DNA from: an uncultured Collinsella sp.
GTDB taxonomy: Bacteria; Actinomycetota; Coriobacteriia; Coriobacteriales; Coriobacteriaceae
Length of the DNA stretch: 22,868 nt
NCBI GenBank assembly: GCA_900553705.1
Contig: USEK01000010.1
Span: 1 to 22,868, forward strand
Direction: 5' to 3'
Shown: positions 7,102 through 15,249 of the stretch, piece after piece
Position numbering within the stretch: the first letter of the stretch is position 1
Layout of the letters: every line of letters begins with the position of its first letter
Program-made: the position numbers and the translations under genes
Notes under the pieces: generated by a model
The model's input: only the letters and a program-made list of their open reading frames with translations
Told to the model about the DNA's origin: nothing
Database searches by the model: none

Positions 7102-7132
7102 GCCCGGAAGGCATTGCCTTCCGGGCTTTTTT
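7102..7132 (+). terminator. Intrinsic terminator of pyk
   Basis: An 11-bp perfect stem (GCCCGGAAGGC 7102-7112 with 7116-7126), ATT loop, then six Ts (7127-7132), 33 bp after the pyk stop. No gene is seen between here and 7268. The convergent phospholipase gene has no clear terminator of its own, so this hairpin may also slow transcription from that side. Confidence 0.95.
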
Positions 7133-7268
7133 AAGACCTTCTTCATATGCCGCCTCATCGATTTGCGTTCAGTCGCAAGCCTCTCCGATGCCGAGCGCAC
7201 CACCGAAGACGCCTGCGACGGGAGCTGTTGGTCAATTGGGATGAACTGTTCTCCGTAAAGCCGGCCGG

Positions 7269-8117
7269 CTAGCAGCTAGCGATCAGGGGGACTGCCGGAA
7301 CGTCAGAAGCAGCAACGCGAGCCGCAAAGCCTGCCTCGGTCAGCTCGATGACCTCGGTAAACGTTGAGTCGAAGAACTCCTCAGTTAGCAGGCGATACGG
7401 CGGATGATCGGGCTCGCCGGGGTTTTCGCGTACAATCTCGTGCATAACGCCGATGGTCTTGAGCACATATTCTTTATGGATGGGATACTGCCCAAAACGC
7501 GTCGCGGCGGTATACAGGCGATCGGTCGCACGCGGGATGGAAACAATGCCGAGCGTCTTGCCAAACCAGTCAAAGTCGCCTTGCTTTTTAATGCGGAACT
7601 CCTCACATGGCTTGCCGCCGTGCGCCTCCAGGTACTGATTCACGCGCGTATTCCATACGGTATCGGCCACCAGATGCGACCAGACGCCCAGTGTTAAATC
7701 GAGCAGCGACTGCGCCACATCTTCGGACGCAAGCGAGAACTCACAGGTGCCGGGACCGGCAACCGGCTCGGCATCCTTGTAACGCTGGGGATAGTGCACG
7801 CGGTTCAGTCGCTCGCGTTCCTCGATAATCGAGGTCGCTGCGGCCGGCGCACCGGTGGGCGAACTATTAAGCAACGGTGCCACATAGGTATCCCAGAACT
7901 CATGCTCACGAGGCTTAGGGATGGGCTCAGGCTTGGCAAAGTGCGTAATGCGGTACGGGATGGGATCGGCGATGCCAGGGACCATATAGCCCACGAAGAT
8001 ATCCGGAACCACGCAGCCAAACAAAAAGGCATTGCGGTCGCGCACGCTATTGGCAAGCGCACCGGTGCGCTCCAGCAAACGCTCCGTCTGAGCGATATGA
8101 ATGTTCCAGCTTGGCAT
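7269..8117 (-). CDS. Zinc-dependent phospholipase C-like protein
   Basis: Protein of 282 aa resembling the zinc-dependent phospholipase C / S1-P1 nuclease fold (Zn_dep_PLPC family). Candidate zinc ligands in family-like order: W4-N-I-H7 near the N-terminus, D39 in VVPDIFVG, H59 in ITHF, and the HxxxD pair H148 and D152 in GVWSHLVADTVWN. No signal peptide or membrane segment is visible, so despite the family name it may be cytoplasmic and its substrate is unknown. The ATG at 8117 is preferred because GGGGGTGG lies just before it; an ATG at 8129 would add MGVA. It follows cbiO by 79 bp on the same strand, with a short GC hairpin (8161-8176) between them, so it may be partly cotranscribed with the transporter. 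No functional link to metal uptake is evident. The fold call is moderately secure. Confidence 0.8.
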   Translation of the reverse strand: MPSWNIHIAQTERLLERTGALANSVRDRNAFLFGCVVPDIFVGYMVPGIADPIPYRITHFAKPEPIPKPREHEFWDTYVAPLLNSSPTGAPAAATSIIEERERLNRVHYPQRYKDAEPVAGPGTCEFSLASEDVAQSLLDLTLGVWSHLVADTVWNTRVNQYLEAHGGKPCEEFRIKKQGDFDWFGKTLGIVSIPRATDRLYTAATRFGQYPIHKEYVLKTIGVMHEIVRENPGEPDHPPYRLLTEEFFDSTFTEVIELTEAGFAARVAASDVPAVPLIASC

Positions 8118-8196
8118 AGCCACCCCCATAAAAACCTGGATAACTATACCATCACGGCAAAGCCGCGCGGGCGGCTACGCACGCTCTACGCAGCAA

Positions 8197-8964
8197 CTAG
8201 TCCGTAGCACCGCTTTCGGTTCCATACGACGGCGAAGGTGCCTCGACCACATGGTGGTATCGATCGATATAGATGGCGCGGGCACCCAGGCGTCGCACCA
8301 AATCCTGATGATGTGTACTCATCAAGACCGTCTTACCGGCAGCAACATAGGCCAGCAGGAAGTTGACCACGATGTCGCAAGAGTCCTCGTCAAGTCCATT
8401 GGTAGGCTCGTCGAGCACCAGGATATCGGGGTTCATCGACACGACGGCAGCCAGCGCAACACGCTTCTTTTGCCCGCCCGAAAGCTGATAAGGCGAGGCA
8501 TCGACCAGATCGGTAACCTGGAACAGTTCCATGGCATCGCGCACGCGGCGCTCGAGCTCGTCTGCCGGCAGCCCCATCTGCGCGGGACCAAAAGCAACTT
8601 CCTCGCCCACCGTAGCGCAAAAGAGCTGGGCATCGGCATTCTGGAACACAAAGCCCACGCGCTGATGAAAACGCTGAGCAGCCGCGGAATCCTTTAGAAA
8701 CGCCGCATCGATCACATGCCCGTCGAACAGGTATGCCCCTGCGTCCGCGAGCTCAAGGCCGTTGATAAGGCGCATGATCGTCGTCTTGCCGCAGCCGTTG
8801 GGACCGAGCAGGGCAACGAGTTCACCACGATCGACCTGCAGCGACACACCATCGACAACCGTATGCCCCGCATAGGAGAACACCACGTCGCGCAGCTCGA
8901 TGAGCGGCATGGCCTCGGCGCGCGCGCCGTTCGTGCCCGCCGCACTATTCATATCGATCGTCAA
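8197..8964 (-). CDS. cbiO: ECF transporter ATPase subunit (CbiO/NikO)
   Basis: ABC ATPase powering the Ni/Co ECF transporter encoded by the two genes upstream (255 aa from this start). All motifs are present: Walker A GPNGCGKT (54-61), Q-loop VFQNADAQLF with Q108, signature LSGGQ (161-165), Walker B ILVLDE (181-186) and switch histidine in STHH. The N-terminus is uncertain. A TTG at 8964 has GAAGGG 7 nt upstream and is chosen. ATG at 8952 lacks a well-placed ribosome-binding site, and ATG at 8988 has GGGG directly against it. An extension to 9114 would overlap cbiQ heavily and is not family-like. It follows cbiQ by 46 bp. A single ATPase subunit is encoded, consistent with dedicated group I ECF systems where the CbiO subunit acts as a homodimer. 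Confidence 0.93.
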   Translation of the reverse strand: MTIDMNSAAGTNGARAEAMPLIELRDVVFSYAGHTVVDGVSLQVDRGELVALLGPNGCGKTTIMRLINGLELADAGAYLFDGHVIDAAFLKDSAAAQRFHQRVGFVFQNADAQLFCATVGEEVAFGPAQMGLPADELERRVRDAMELFQVTDLVDASPYQLSGGQKKRVALAAVVSMNPDILVLDEPTNGLDEDSCDIVVNFLLAYVAAGKTVLMSTHHQDLVRRLGARAIYIDRYHHVVEAPSPSYGTESGATD

Positions 8965-9010
8965 AACGTCGCCCTTCCCTATTTGCATCCCCAGTCGAAA
9001 CCAGCAGCGT

Positions 9011-9853
9011 CTACAGCACGGCGCACAACACTGCCAGCAGCGCCACGCCGGCCGCATAGACCGCATCGCGCCAGCCAAACCCGACACGCGCGGGCGCCGG
9101 ATACGCACCGGCAAAGCCGCGGCAAAGCATAGCCTCGTCCATCGCGCGGCTGCATTCCATCGCCTTGATAAACGTCATGCCCATGATACCCGCCAGCGAG
9201 TCGGTGCGCGAAAAACCCGCAGGCGCACGACCCACGCTGCGCAGCATGACCGATTCGCACAGATTGTGCGCCGTGCGACCCAGCACCTCGATGTGCTTGA
9301 GCGCCATATCAAACGTAAAGATAACTTCGTCGGGTAGATGCAGCATCTTGAGCGACGCCGACATGCGGCTCCACGTGAGGGTCCACGAAACGCCCAGCAC
9401 TAGCGACACATTAATGAAGGTCTTGAGCGCAATCTTGAGCATGGCGCCCGCGGCAGAAGCGTCCAGCAGCAAGGCGGGCAGCGCCAGAACCACCGCGAGC
9501 CCCGCAGCGCCAAGCGCCGGCACAAAGGTTGCCCGCAGTCCGCGTACGGGGCGCACGGCAACGAGCACCAGTGCGATAGCCGCCATCAGCATGAGGTACA
9601 GCGGGCTCTGCGTCAGACACACGCACAGGACGCAAACGAACATCCCCACCAGGCGCACCGGAGCCGAAACGCAAGAAAGGGCGCGGTCGACCATCGACCC
9701 GCCCTCGTGCGCGCCTCCACCCAGGCGAACCCGCTCAAGCAGGCTCGCCAGGTGCAGGACATTCTTTTGCATCACACGATGCCGAGCCCTCGCGGGCTCG
9801 TAACGCTGCTCGACCGCAAGCCAGCTAGGCAGCACGGCTATTGCCATGAGCAC
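9011..9853 (-). CDS. cbiQ: ECF transporter T component (CbiQ/NikQ)
   Basis: Membrane coupling subunit of the Ni/Co ECF transporter (280 aa). It has a soluble N-terminal stretch of about 60 residues, several hydrophobic helices (about 65-105, 108-135, 140-160), the cytoplasmic region with the family-type segment KHIEVLGRTAHNLCESVMLRSVGR, and a C-terminal helix. In this family Ala-Arg-Gly-type coupling helices contact the ATPase; here the segments ESVMLRSVG and DEAMLCRGF occupy the equivalent places, the second matching the usual xAMxxRGF pattern. It overlaps the end of cbiM by 29 bp. The start is GTG at 9853 with AAGGA 5 nt upstream; ATG at 9847 is an alternative with AAGGA 11 nt upstream. Tight overlap indicates cotranscription and coupling with cbiM and cbiO. 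Confidence 0.9.
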   Translation of the reverse strand: MLMAIAVLPSWLAVEQRYEPARARHRVMQKNVLHLASLLERVRLGGGAHEGGSMVDRALSCVSAPVRLVGMFVCVLCVCLTQSPLYLMLMAAIALVLVAVRPVRGLRATFVPALGAAGLAVVLALPALLLDASAAGAMLKIALKTFINVSLVLGVSWTLTWSRMSASLKMLHLPDEVIFTFDMALKHIEVLGRTAHNLCESVMLRSVGRAPAGFSRTDSLAGIMGMTFIKAMECSRAMDEAMLCRGFAGAYPAPARVGFGWRDAVYAAGVALLAVLCAVL

Positions 9854-10910
9854 CGCTTTCCTTGACCGTCAGCGAAATCAGACGGAATGCGATGGTGAGC
9901 ACCGCCACGCCAATCACGCCCGAAAGAATATACATCGCGGCCTGGCCGGCAAAGCCAAGACCCTGCTCCTCGGAATAGGCCTGCAGATAATCGCCCGTGG
10001 GCAGAGCGTCGGCAAAGGTCGGGGTATCGAGGCCGACCGAAGTCTGCAGACTGTTGTCACCAGCCTCCTGAACGGCGGTCGCGGCGCCCTCGGCGTCCCA
10101 CTCACCCCAGGCGTCACCCGTGGCCAGCAGGCCCAGCGGCGTGGCCACGACAAGCACGGCAACCAGGATGAGTGTGGGGACCAGCGAGGTCTTCTTGGCA
10201 GCAGCGCCCTCGGCAGCAAGCTGGCCATCGACGGCCTCGGGCCCGACGATAACGCTCGGCGCCGTCTTCTTAATGAAACCGTAAATCGCAGCCGTCGCCA
10301 CGCCCTCGACCACGCCGGCAACCAGCATATGCGGGATCATCATGGCAGGAATGGCAATAGACAACGGGAAGGGGCAGTACAGCGGCGCGCCCGAAGCGTT
10401 GGTAAAGAGCATCGGCTGAATACCAAACTCGATTGCCGCGCACAGGGCCGCCAGGCACAGGCCGACCCAGCCGCTTACGATGGCCGAAACCGAGGTGCCC
10501 CAGCTCTTGTCGTGCAGACGGCTGTTGAGCGCACGGAACACGATAGCAGCGGCAAACGGCAGCACGAAGGCCATGTTAAAGCAGTTGGCGCCAAAGGACA
10601 GGATGCCGCCGTCGCCAAACAGTAGTGCCTGTAGCGCCAGCGCGACCGAGACAGCAATGGCCGCGGCCTCCGGGCCCAGCAGCAGCGCGATGAGCGCGCC
10701 GCCGACGGCGTGACCCGTGGTGCCGCCGGGCAGCGGCACGTTGAACATCATGAGCAAGAAGGAAAATGCGGCGCAGATGCCCAGGAAAGCCATGTGCTCG
10801 CGATCGAGCGTGGCACGCACCTTTTTGATGCAGTGGACCCAAACGGGCACCATTGCCACTGCCATGACGGCATCCGTCTGCGGGGACAGATAATTATCTG
10901 GAATGTGCAT
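9825..10910 (-). CDS. Fused CbiM-CbiN substrate-specific ECF component
   Basis: Substrate-binding membrane subunit of a Ni2+/Co2+ ECF transporter (361 aa). The CbiM/NikM part (1-215) starts MHIPDNYLSP, placing H2 at the metal-binding N-terminus, and has H67 in PGGTTGHAVGG; H2 and H67 are the metal ligands known in NikM. After an alanine-rich linker (about 225-242), residues 243-345 contain two hydrophobic segments around ATPLGLLATGDAWGEW. That is a CbiN/PDGLE-like module, so M and N are fused. No separate cbiN exists in the window. The start is fixed by GGGAGG 5 nt upstream of the ATG. The NikR-like operator upstream favours nickel, making NikMN the better functional name, but sequence alone cannot exclude cobalt. 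It is first in the cbiMNQO operon. Confidence 0.92.
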   Translation of the reverse strand: MHIPDNYLSPQTDAVMAVAMVPVWVHCIKKVRATLDREHMAFLGICAAFSFLLMMFNVPLPGGTTGHAVGGALIALLLGPEAAAIAVSVALALQALLFGDGGILSFGANCFNMAFVLPFAAAIVFRALNSRLHDKSWGTSVSAIVSGWVGLCLAALCAAIEFGIQPMLFTNASGAPLYCPFPLSIAIPAMMIPHMLVAGVVEGVATAAIYGFIKKTAPSVIVGPEAVDGQLAAEGAAAKKTSLVPTLILVAVLVVATPLGLLATGDAWGEWDAEGAATAVQEAGDNSLQTSVGLDTPTFADALPTGDYLQAYSEEQGLGFAGQAAMYILSGVIGVAVLTIAFRLISLTVKESGAHGNSRAA

Positions 10911-10967
10911 GGGCGCCTCCCGGTTATCGGCGCACAGAATTGCAACGCCGCTTAAATCACCTTGTCA

Positions 10968-10995
10968 GTGTTACGCATTGTAAGATTCGTAACAC
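10968..10995. promoter_or_regulatory. NikR-like operator, GTGTTAC-N14-GTAACAC
   Basis: A perfect 7-bp palindrome (8 bp counting the flanking G and C): GTGTTAC at 10968-10974 and GTAACAC at 10989-10995, separated by 14 bp. As I recall it, the published NikR signature in Deltaproteobacteria is GTGTTAC-N13/14-GTAACAC, which this matches exactly. The site starts about 11 bp downstream of the -10 and covers the predicted transcript start, where a bound repressor would block initiation. Confidence 0.8.
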
Positions 10996-11005
10996 GCCGC
11001 GGGCT

Positions 11006-11034
11006 ATCATAGCAAAACGGCGCACTGCCGACAA
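11006..11034 (-). promoter_or_regulatory. Promoter of the cbiMNQO operon
   Basis: On the minus strand: -35 TTGTCG (11029-11034), 17-bp spacer, -10 TATGAT (11006-11011). The predicted start near 10999 lies at the edge of the NikR-like palindrome. It places the transporter under its own control, separate from pheST. Confidence 0.75.
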
Positions 11035-11156
11035 AGCAGCACGCCGTTATGTAATGCGCGTGTCATATATGAAGGCTCAACGGTGCCTTATATCGAGCAT
11101 AGCGGTCACGTAAGACTCGGCGGCAACCACCGCTGACCCATACCCCAGCGCAAGCC

Positions 11157-13610
11157 CTATCCGCGGACCTCGCCGTTTACGCCCTTGCATACCTTGGTGA
11201 CGATCTTCTGGTGCGCCTTCTCGACCTCTTCGCTGGTGAGCGTGTGGTCGTCGGAGCGATACGTAAGCGCAAAGGCCATGGACTTCTTGCCCGCTCCGAT
11301 GCGGATGGGATCGCGGTAGACGTCGAACAGGCGCACGCCCTCGAGCAGCTTGCCGCCGGCGCTGGTAATGCGGCGCTCAAGATCCTCGCAGGTCACAGCA
11401 TTGTCGACCACGATAGCAAGGTCGTGCTCAACAGCCGGGTACTGCGAGAACTCGCGGTAGTTCTCCTGATTGCGGGCGCCCTTGATCAGCTTGTCCAGAT
11501 CGAGCTCAAAGGCAACGACGACCTCATCGATGCCCATCGCCTCGCGCGCCTCGGGGTGAATCTCGCCGACCCAGCCCAGTACGGTGCCGCCGGACAGAAC
11601 CTCGGCCGCACGACCCGGCTGCAAGAAAGCGTAGCCCTCGCCCTCGACGGGACGGAAGCGAACCTTCTCGATGCGCAGCTGGGCGAGCAGCTCCTCGACA
11701 ATGCCCTTGCCAAAGAAGAAACGCAGCTTGCGGTACTTCATGTTCCAGGACTGCTCGCTCCACTGGCCCGAGAGCACGCCCGCCACGGACTTGGTCTCCT
11801 TGGGCAGGCTGGCGTTCTCGCGACCGTGGAACAGGCTGCCGACCTCGTACAGGTGCACGTTGGGCGTGCCGTGGGCCTCGTTATAGGCCACGGACTGCAG
11901 CAGGCCCGGCAACAGCGAACGACGCATCTCGGTCTGCTCGGCTACCAGCGGGTTCATGAGCACCACGGGGCAACCGCGACCCTCGGTGGACATACCGATC
12001 TTCTCCAGGTCGCCCGGGGCGGCAAAGCCGAAAGTCGTGGTCTCGTTGAGGCCGCAGGCGCGCAGGATCTCGCCGACCTTGCGGGTGAGCTTCTGCTCGC
12101 GGGTCAGGCCGCCGATGTGGTTCTTGGCAGCCGGGATGGTCGCCGTCACACGGCCCATGCCCCACAGGCGCAGGACCTCCTCGATCAGGTCGATCTCGCG
12201 CGGCAGGTCGGGACGGAAGCTCGGCGGGGTGACCATGAAGTCATCGCCGTCGCGCTCGACGGTGCAGCCCAGGCGGGTGAGCGAACGCTCGATAAACTCG
12301 GGCTCGATGTCGGCACCGCAGATGGCATGCACGCGGGCCAGGCGCAGCTTGATGCTGTCGATAGTCTTGGGCGCAGGGAAAACGTCGACATAGCCGGGAG
12401 CAACCTCGCCGCCGGCGATCTCCTCGATGAGCGCGCAGGCAACGTTGGCGACGTCCACGCAGCCGGTCTCGTCAACCTGGCGCTCAAAGCGAATGGAGGC
12501 GTCGGAGATCAGGGACAGGTCGCGGCTGGTGTGCGAGGTGCGACCGGCGTTGAAGCAGGCACTCTCGACCATCACATCGACGGTGTCGTCCTCGATCTCG
12601 GAATCCATGCCGCCCATAACGCCGGCCAGCGCCACGGGGCGCTCGCCGTCGGTGATGAGACCCATGCCGGCGTCGAGCGTGCGCTCCTCGCCGTCGAGCG
12701 TCGTGAACTTCTCATCCTGCTGGGCGGCGCGGACCACCACACGACGGCGGCCATCGCGCTCGGCAAAGGTGTCCAGGTCAAAGGCGTGCAGCGGCTGACC
12801 GGTGAGCATCATCACGTAGTTGGTGATATCGACAATGTTGTTGTGCGGGCGCACGCCCAGGGCGTTGAGGCGCTTGACCATCCAGTCGGGCGAGGGGCCG
12901 ACCTTCACGTTGCGCACGATGCGGGCGACGTAGCGGTCGCACAGGCCCTCGTCGGCAATCTCGACCGAAAGCTCGTCGTCGGTCGCGCGGCCGGTCTCGG
13001 CCTTGATGGCAGGCAGCTCAACGTGGAAATCGCGGTCGAAGATGGCGCCGGTCTCGCGGGCCATGCCGATCATGGACAGGCAATCGGGACGGTTGGGCGT
13101 GATCTCGCAGTCAAGCACGGTATCGCTCGAGCCCACGTACTCGGCAAACGGCATGCCGCAGGGCGTATCCTCGGGCAGGATCATGATGCCGGAGTGGTCG
13201 CCGCCCAGGCCGAGCTCGCGCGCGGAGCAGTTCATGCCCATGGACACGACGCCGCGAAGCTTGCTCTTCTTGATCTTGACGTCGCCGGGCAGGACAGCGC
13301 CAATCATGGCCGTGACGATGTGGTCGCCGGCCTCGAAGTTCTGCGCGCCGCAGACGATCTGCAGCGGAGCGGGGTTGCCGTCGGCGTCGAGGTTCTTGTC
13401 GCCCACGTCGACCGAGCACACATACATATGGTCGCTATCGGGGTGCGGGGTCTTGGTGAGCACCTTGGCGGTCACCACGTGGTCGAAGGACTCGCCCACG
13501 GTGTCGATCGCCTCGACCTCGGTGCCGGTACGGATATATTCGTCCGAAAGGGTCTTGGGATCCTCCGGAATATCGATCATGGTCTTGAGCCAGTCGTAAG
13601 AAACACGCAT
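11157..13610 (-). CDS. pheT: Phenylalanyl-tRNA synthetase beta subunit
   Basis: Beta subunit of the cytoplasmic alpha2-beta2 PheRS (817 aa, normal full length). Visible in order: N-terminal region starting MRVSYDWLKTMIDIP; an EMAP-like tRNA-binding domain (about 40-150, with YVCSVDVG and IVCGAQNFEAGD); the B3/B4 editing region (about 210-370); B5 domain (about 405-475); the catalytic-like core; and a C-terminal ferredoxin-fold anticodon-binding domain (about 725-817, from FSQYPAVEHDLAIVVD to the end). AAAGGAG 6-7 nt upstream sets the start. It lies 184 bp after pheS, unusually far for this pair, and the gap contains a large hairpin. Both genes are probably under the T-box upstream of pheS. 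A weak GC hairpin (about 11014-11040) before the cbi promoter may end this transcript. Confidence 0.97.
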   Translation of the reverse strand: MRVSYDWLKTMIDIPEDPKTLSDEYIRTGTEVEAIDTVGESFDHVVTAKVLTKTPHPDSDHMYVCSVDVGDKNLDADGNPAPLQIVCGAQNFEAGDHIVTAMIGAVLPGDVKIKKSKLRGVVSMGMNCSARELGLGGDHSGIMILPEDTPCGMPFAEYVGSSDTVLDCEITPNRPDCLSMIGMARETGAIFDRDFHVELPAIKAETGRATDDELSVEIADEGLCDRYVARIVRNVKVGPSPDWMVKRLNALGVRPHNNIVDITNYVMMLTGQPLHAFDLDTFAERDGRRRVVVRAAQQDEKFTTLDGEERTLDAGMGLITDGERPVALAGVMGGMDSEIEDDTVDVMVESACFNAGRTSHTSRDLSLISDASIRFERQVDETGCVDVANVACALIEEIAGGEVAPGYVDVFPAPKTIDSIKLRLARVHAICGADIEPEFIERSLTRLGCTVERDGDDFMVTPPSFRPDLPREIDLIEEVLRLWGMGRVTATIPAAKNHIGGLTREQKLTRKVGEILRACGLNETTTFGFAAPGDLEKIGMSTEGRGCPVVLMNPLVAEQTEMRRSLLPGLLQSVAYNEAHGTPNVHLYEVGSLFHGRENASLPKETKSVAGVLSGQWSEQSWNMKYRKLRFFFGKGIVEELLAQLRIEKVRFRPVEGEGYAFLQPGRAAEVLSGGTVLGWVGEIHPEAREAMGIDEVVVAFELDLDKLIKGARNQENYREFSQYPAVEHDLAIVVDNAVTCEDLERRITSAGGKLLEGVRLFDVYRDPIRIGAGKKSMAFALTYRSDDHTLTSEEVEKAHQKIVTKVCKGVNGEVRG

Positions 13611-13692
13611 CTAGCTCTCCTTTCATACTGAAAGCCTGCGAAGAGATGCAGGTGGAAACTTCAACTTTGTGAACATTCCTTACAAAGCGAGG

Positions 13693-13786
13693 GTTGTCCA
13701 AGTGCGGCAGATCGGCCCGAAAGAGGAGCGCCGCGTACTTTGGTACGCAAGCGACGAATGAGCGCCGAGGTGCCGTGCTTGGGCAA
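13693..13786. repeat. Long imperfect hairpin between pheS and pheT
   Basis: Outer arms of 21 nt at about 13695-13715 and 13764-13784 pair at 16 Watson-Crick positions, plus 3 that become G-U wobbles if the plus strand is transcribed (they would be A-C mismatches in the pheST mRNA). Inside is a perfect GCGTAC/GTACGC stem (13733-13738 with 13743-13748) with a TTTG loop. The element fills most of the pheS-pheT gap. It has no T-run. It looks like a mobile intergenic palindrome or structured RNA rather than a terminator. Confidence 0.6.
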
Positions 13787-13794
13787 GCCGCAGC

Positions 13795-14871
13795 CTAAAA
13801 TTGGTTCAGGAAGCGCATATCGCCTGTCATGAGCGTGCGCAGGTCGGGCAGGTCGTAGCGCAGGGCCGCGACGCGCTCGGCGCCAATACCAAAGGCGAAG
13901 CCGGTGTACTTCTCGGGGTCGATGCCGCAGTTAATCAGGACGTTGGGGTCGACCATGCCGCAGCCCAGAATCTCGATCCAGCCGCTGTGCTTGCAGAAGT
14001 TGCAGCCCTTGCCGCCGCACACGTGGCAGCTCACGTCTACCTCGCAGCTCGGCTCGGTGAAGGGGAAGAAGTGCGGGCGGTAACGCGTCTTGCGGTCCTC
14101 GCCAAACATGCACTTAACAAAGTAGTCGAGCGTGCCCTTAAGATCGCCAAAGGTGATGCCCTCGTCGACGACCAGGCCCTCGATCTGGTTGAACTGCGGC
14201 AGGTGGCAGGCGTCGGCCGTGTCGGGACGGTAGACGGTGCCCGGGCAGATCATGTAGATGGGCGGCTTCTGCGACTCCATGGTGTGGATCTGCACGCCCG
14301 AGGTCTGGGTGCGCAGCAGCACGTCGGACTCGCCGTGGGCGTGAGCCTCGGGGTGCGCGACGCTGCCGGGGTTGTTGTCGACCACATAGAAGGTATCGCG
14401 GGCCGAGCGGCTCGGGTGATCCATGGGGGCGTTGAGCGCGGTGAAGTTGTAATAGGAGGTGTCGACCATGGGGCCAGACTCGACGGTGTAGCCGATGCCG
14501 CAGAAGATGTCCTCGGCCTCCTCGATGATCTGCTTGATCAGGTGCTGGTGGCCGATCTGCGGACGGATACCCGGTAGCGTGATGTCGACGGCCTCGTGCT
14601 CGAGTGCGTGCTTGAGGGCGGCGGCCTTCATCTCGGTGGTGCGCTCGTCGAGCATGCCCTCGATCAGCTGGCGCATCTCGTTGGCGCGCTTGCCCATCAC
14701 GGGACGATCCTCGGGGGCGAGCTTGCCCATCATGCGCATCAGGCCGGTGATGCGGCCCTTGCGGCCGAGCAGCTCAACGCGCGCGGCCTCGAGCTTTGCG
14801 GCGTCGTCGGCGCCTGCGACGAGCTCCTTGGCCTCTTCCTCGAGTTTGACCAGATCATCAATCAGACTCAT
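13795..14871 (-). CDS. pheS: Phenylalanyl-tRNA synthetase alpha subunit
   Basis: Catalytic alpha subunit of PheRS, charging tRNA-Phe (358 aa). It has an N-terminal coiled coil (about 1-90), then the class II catalytic domain: HPEAHAHGESDVLLRTQTSGVQIH (173-196), the motif 2 region with YRPDTADACHLPQFNQIEGL (214-233), and the motif 3 end TGFAFGIGAERVAALRY (323-339). A four-cysteine insert C282-x2-C285-x4-C290-x2-C293 looks like the small zinc knuckle found in many bacterial PheS proteins. ATG at 14871 is chosen because it begins the family-typical MSLIDDLVKL and has AAGGGAAG just upstream; the open frame extending to 15054 is the T-box leader, not protein. Expression should be controlled by that T-box. 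Confidence 0.97.
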   Translation of the reverse strand: MSLIDDLVKLEEEAKELVAGADDAAKLEAARVELLGRKGRITGLMRMMGKLAPEDRPVMGKRANEMRQLIEGMLDERTTEMKAAALKHALEHEAVDITLPGIRPQIGHQHLIKQIIEEAEDIFCGIGYTVESGPMVDTSYYNFTALNAPMDHPSRSARDTFYVVDNNPGSVAHPEAHAHGESDVLLRTQTSGVQIHTMESQKPPIYMICPGTVYRPDTADACHLPQFNQIEGLVVDEGITFGDLKGTLDYFVKCMFGEDRKTRYRPHFFPFTEPSCEVDVSCHVCGGKGCNFCKHSGWIEILGCGMVDPNVLINCGIDPEKYTGFAFGIGAERVAALRYDLPDLRTLMTGDMRFLNQF

Positions 14872-14957
14872 GTCTTCCCTTTCGTCTCTCGCGCTCCCCG
14901 CTTGCCGAGGCGGCTGCCGCCGTCTGACGTTGCGAAAACGCGGCCCGGTTCGGTAAC

Positions 14958-14998
14958 AAAAAACCGTCCTCGGGCATGTGCATTGCCCAAGGACGGTT
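14958..14998 (-). terminator. T-box-regulated terminator of pheST leader
   Basis: A 15-bp stem (14962-14976 with 14984-14998, one G-U pair in RNA) has a 7-nt loop and is followed on the minus strand by six Ts (14958-14963). It competes with the T-box antiterminator, since its 5' arm directly follows the conserved core. Confidence 0.93.
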
Positions 14999-15245
14999 GA
15001 ATTCCGCGGTACCACCTTGTTTGACCCGGCGGATGTCTGGCCCGCCGCGCCCACTCTTTGCCCCTTGTCGCGAGGCTCACGGCTTCCCTACTGGGGACAT
15101 CGCCGCCGCCGGCCGCGTGCCCGTTGAGGTCGCTGCTCGGGAGTGAACGCTTGGCCCTTGCCACCGCAGGAAGGCTTACAGCCCATGACCTTCCCTCTCT
15201 TGCCGGCGACGCGGCGGGCAAAACCCTCTCCGTCAACGCATTGGG
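14958..15245 (-). promoter_or_regulatory. T-box riboswitch (tRNA-Phe) upstream of pheST
   Basis: The leader transcribed on the minus strand contains the T-box core AAGGTGGTACCGCGG (15004-15018), whose UGGU pairs with the ACCA end of uncharged tRNA. It also has a long stem I region with base pairing GUUGA/UCAAC, and a UUC Phe codon (15145-15147) followed by A in the position expected for the specifier loop. The antiterminator overlaps the 5' side of the terminator listed separately. When tRNA-Phe is uncharged it should stabilise the antiterminator and allow pheST transcription. The core and terminator are clear; exact stem I boundaries and the specifier position are read by eye. Confidence 0.93.
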
Positions 15246-15249
15246 CTAC

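Noticed and set aside
10911..11156. Possible cobalamin riboswitch upstream of cbiM
   Set aside because: No B12-box-like conserved core was found; the region instead holds a promoter and a NikR-like palindrome.
14872..15054. N-terminal extension of PheS from an upstream start
   Set aside because: These codons are the T-box core and terminator; the family-typical start and ribosome-binding site are at 14871.
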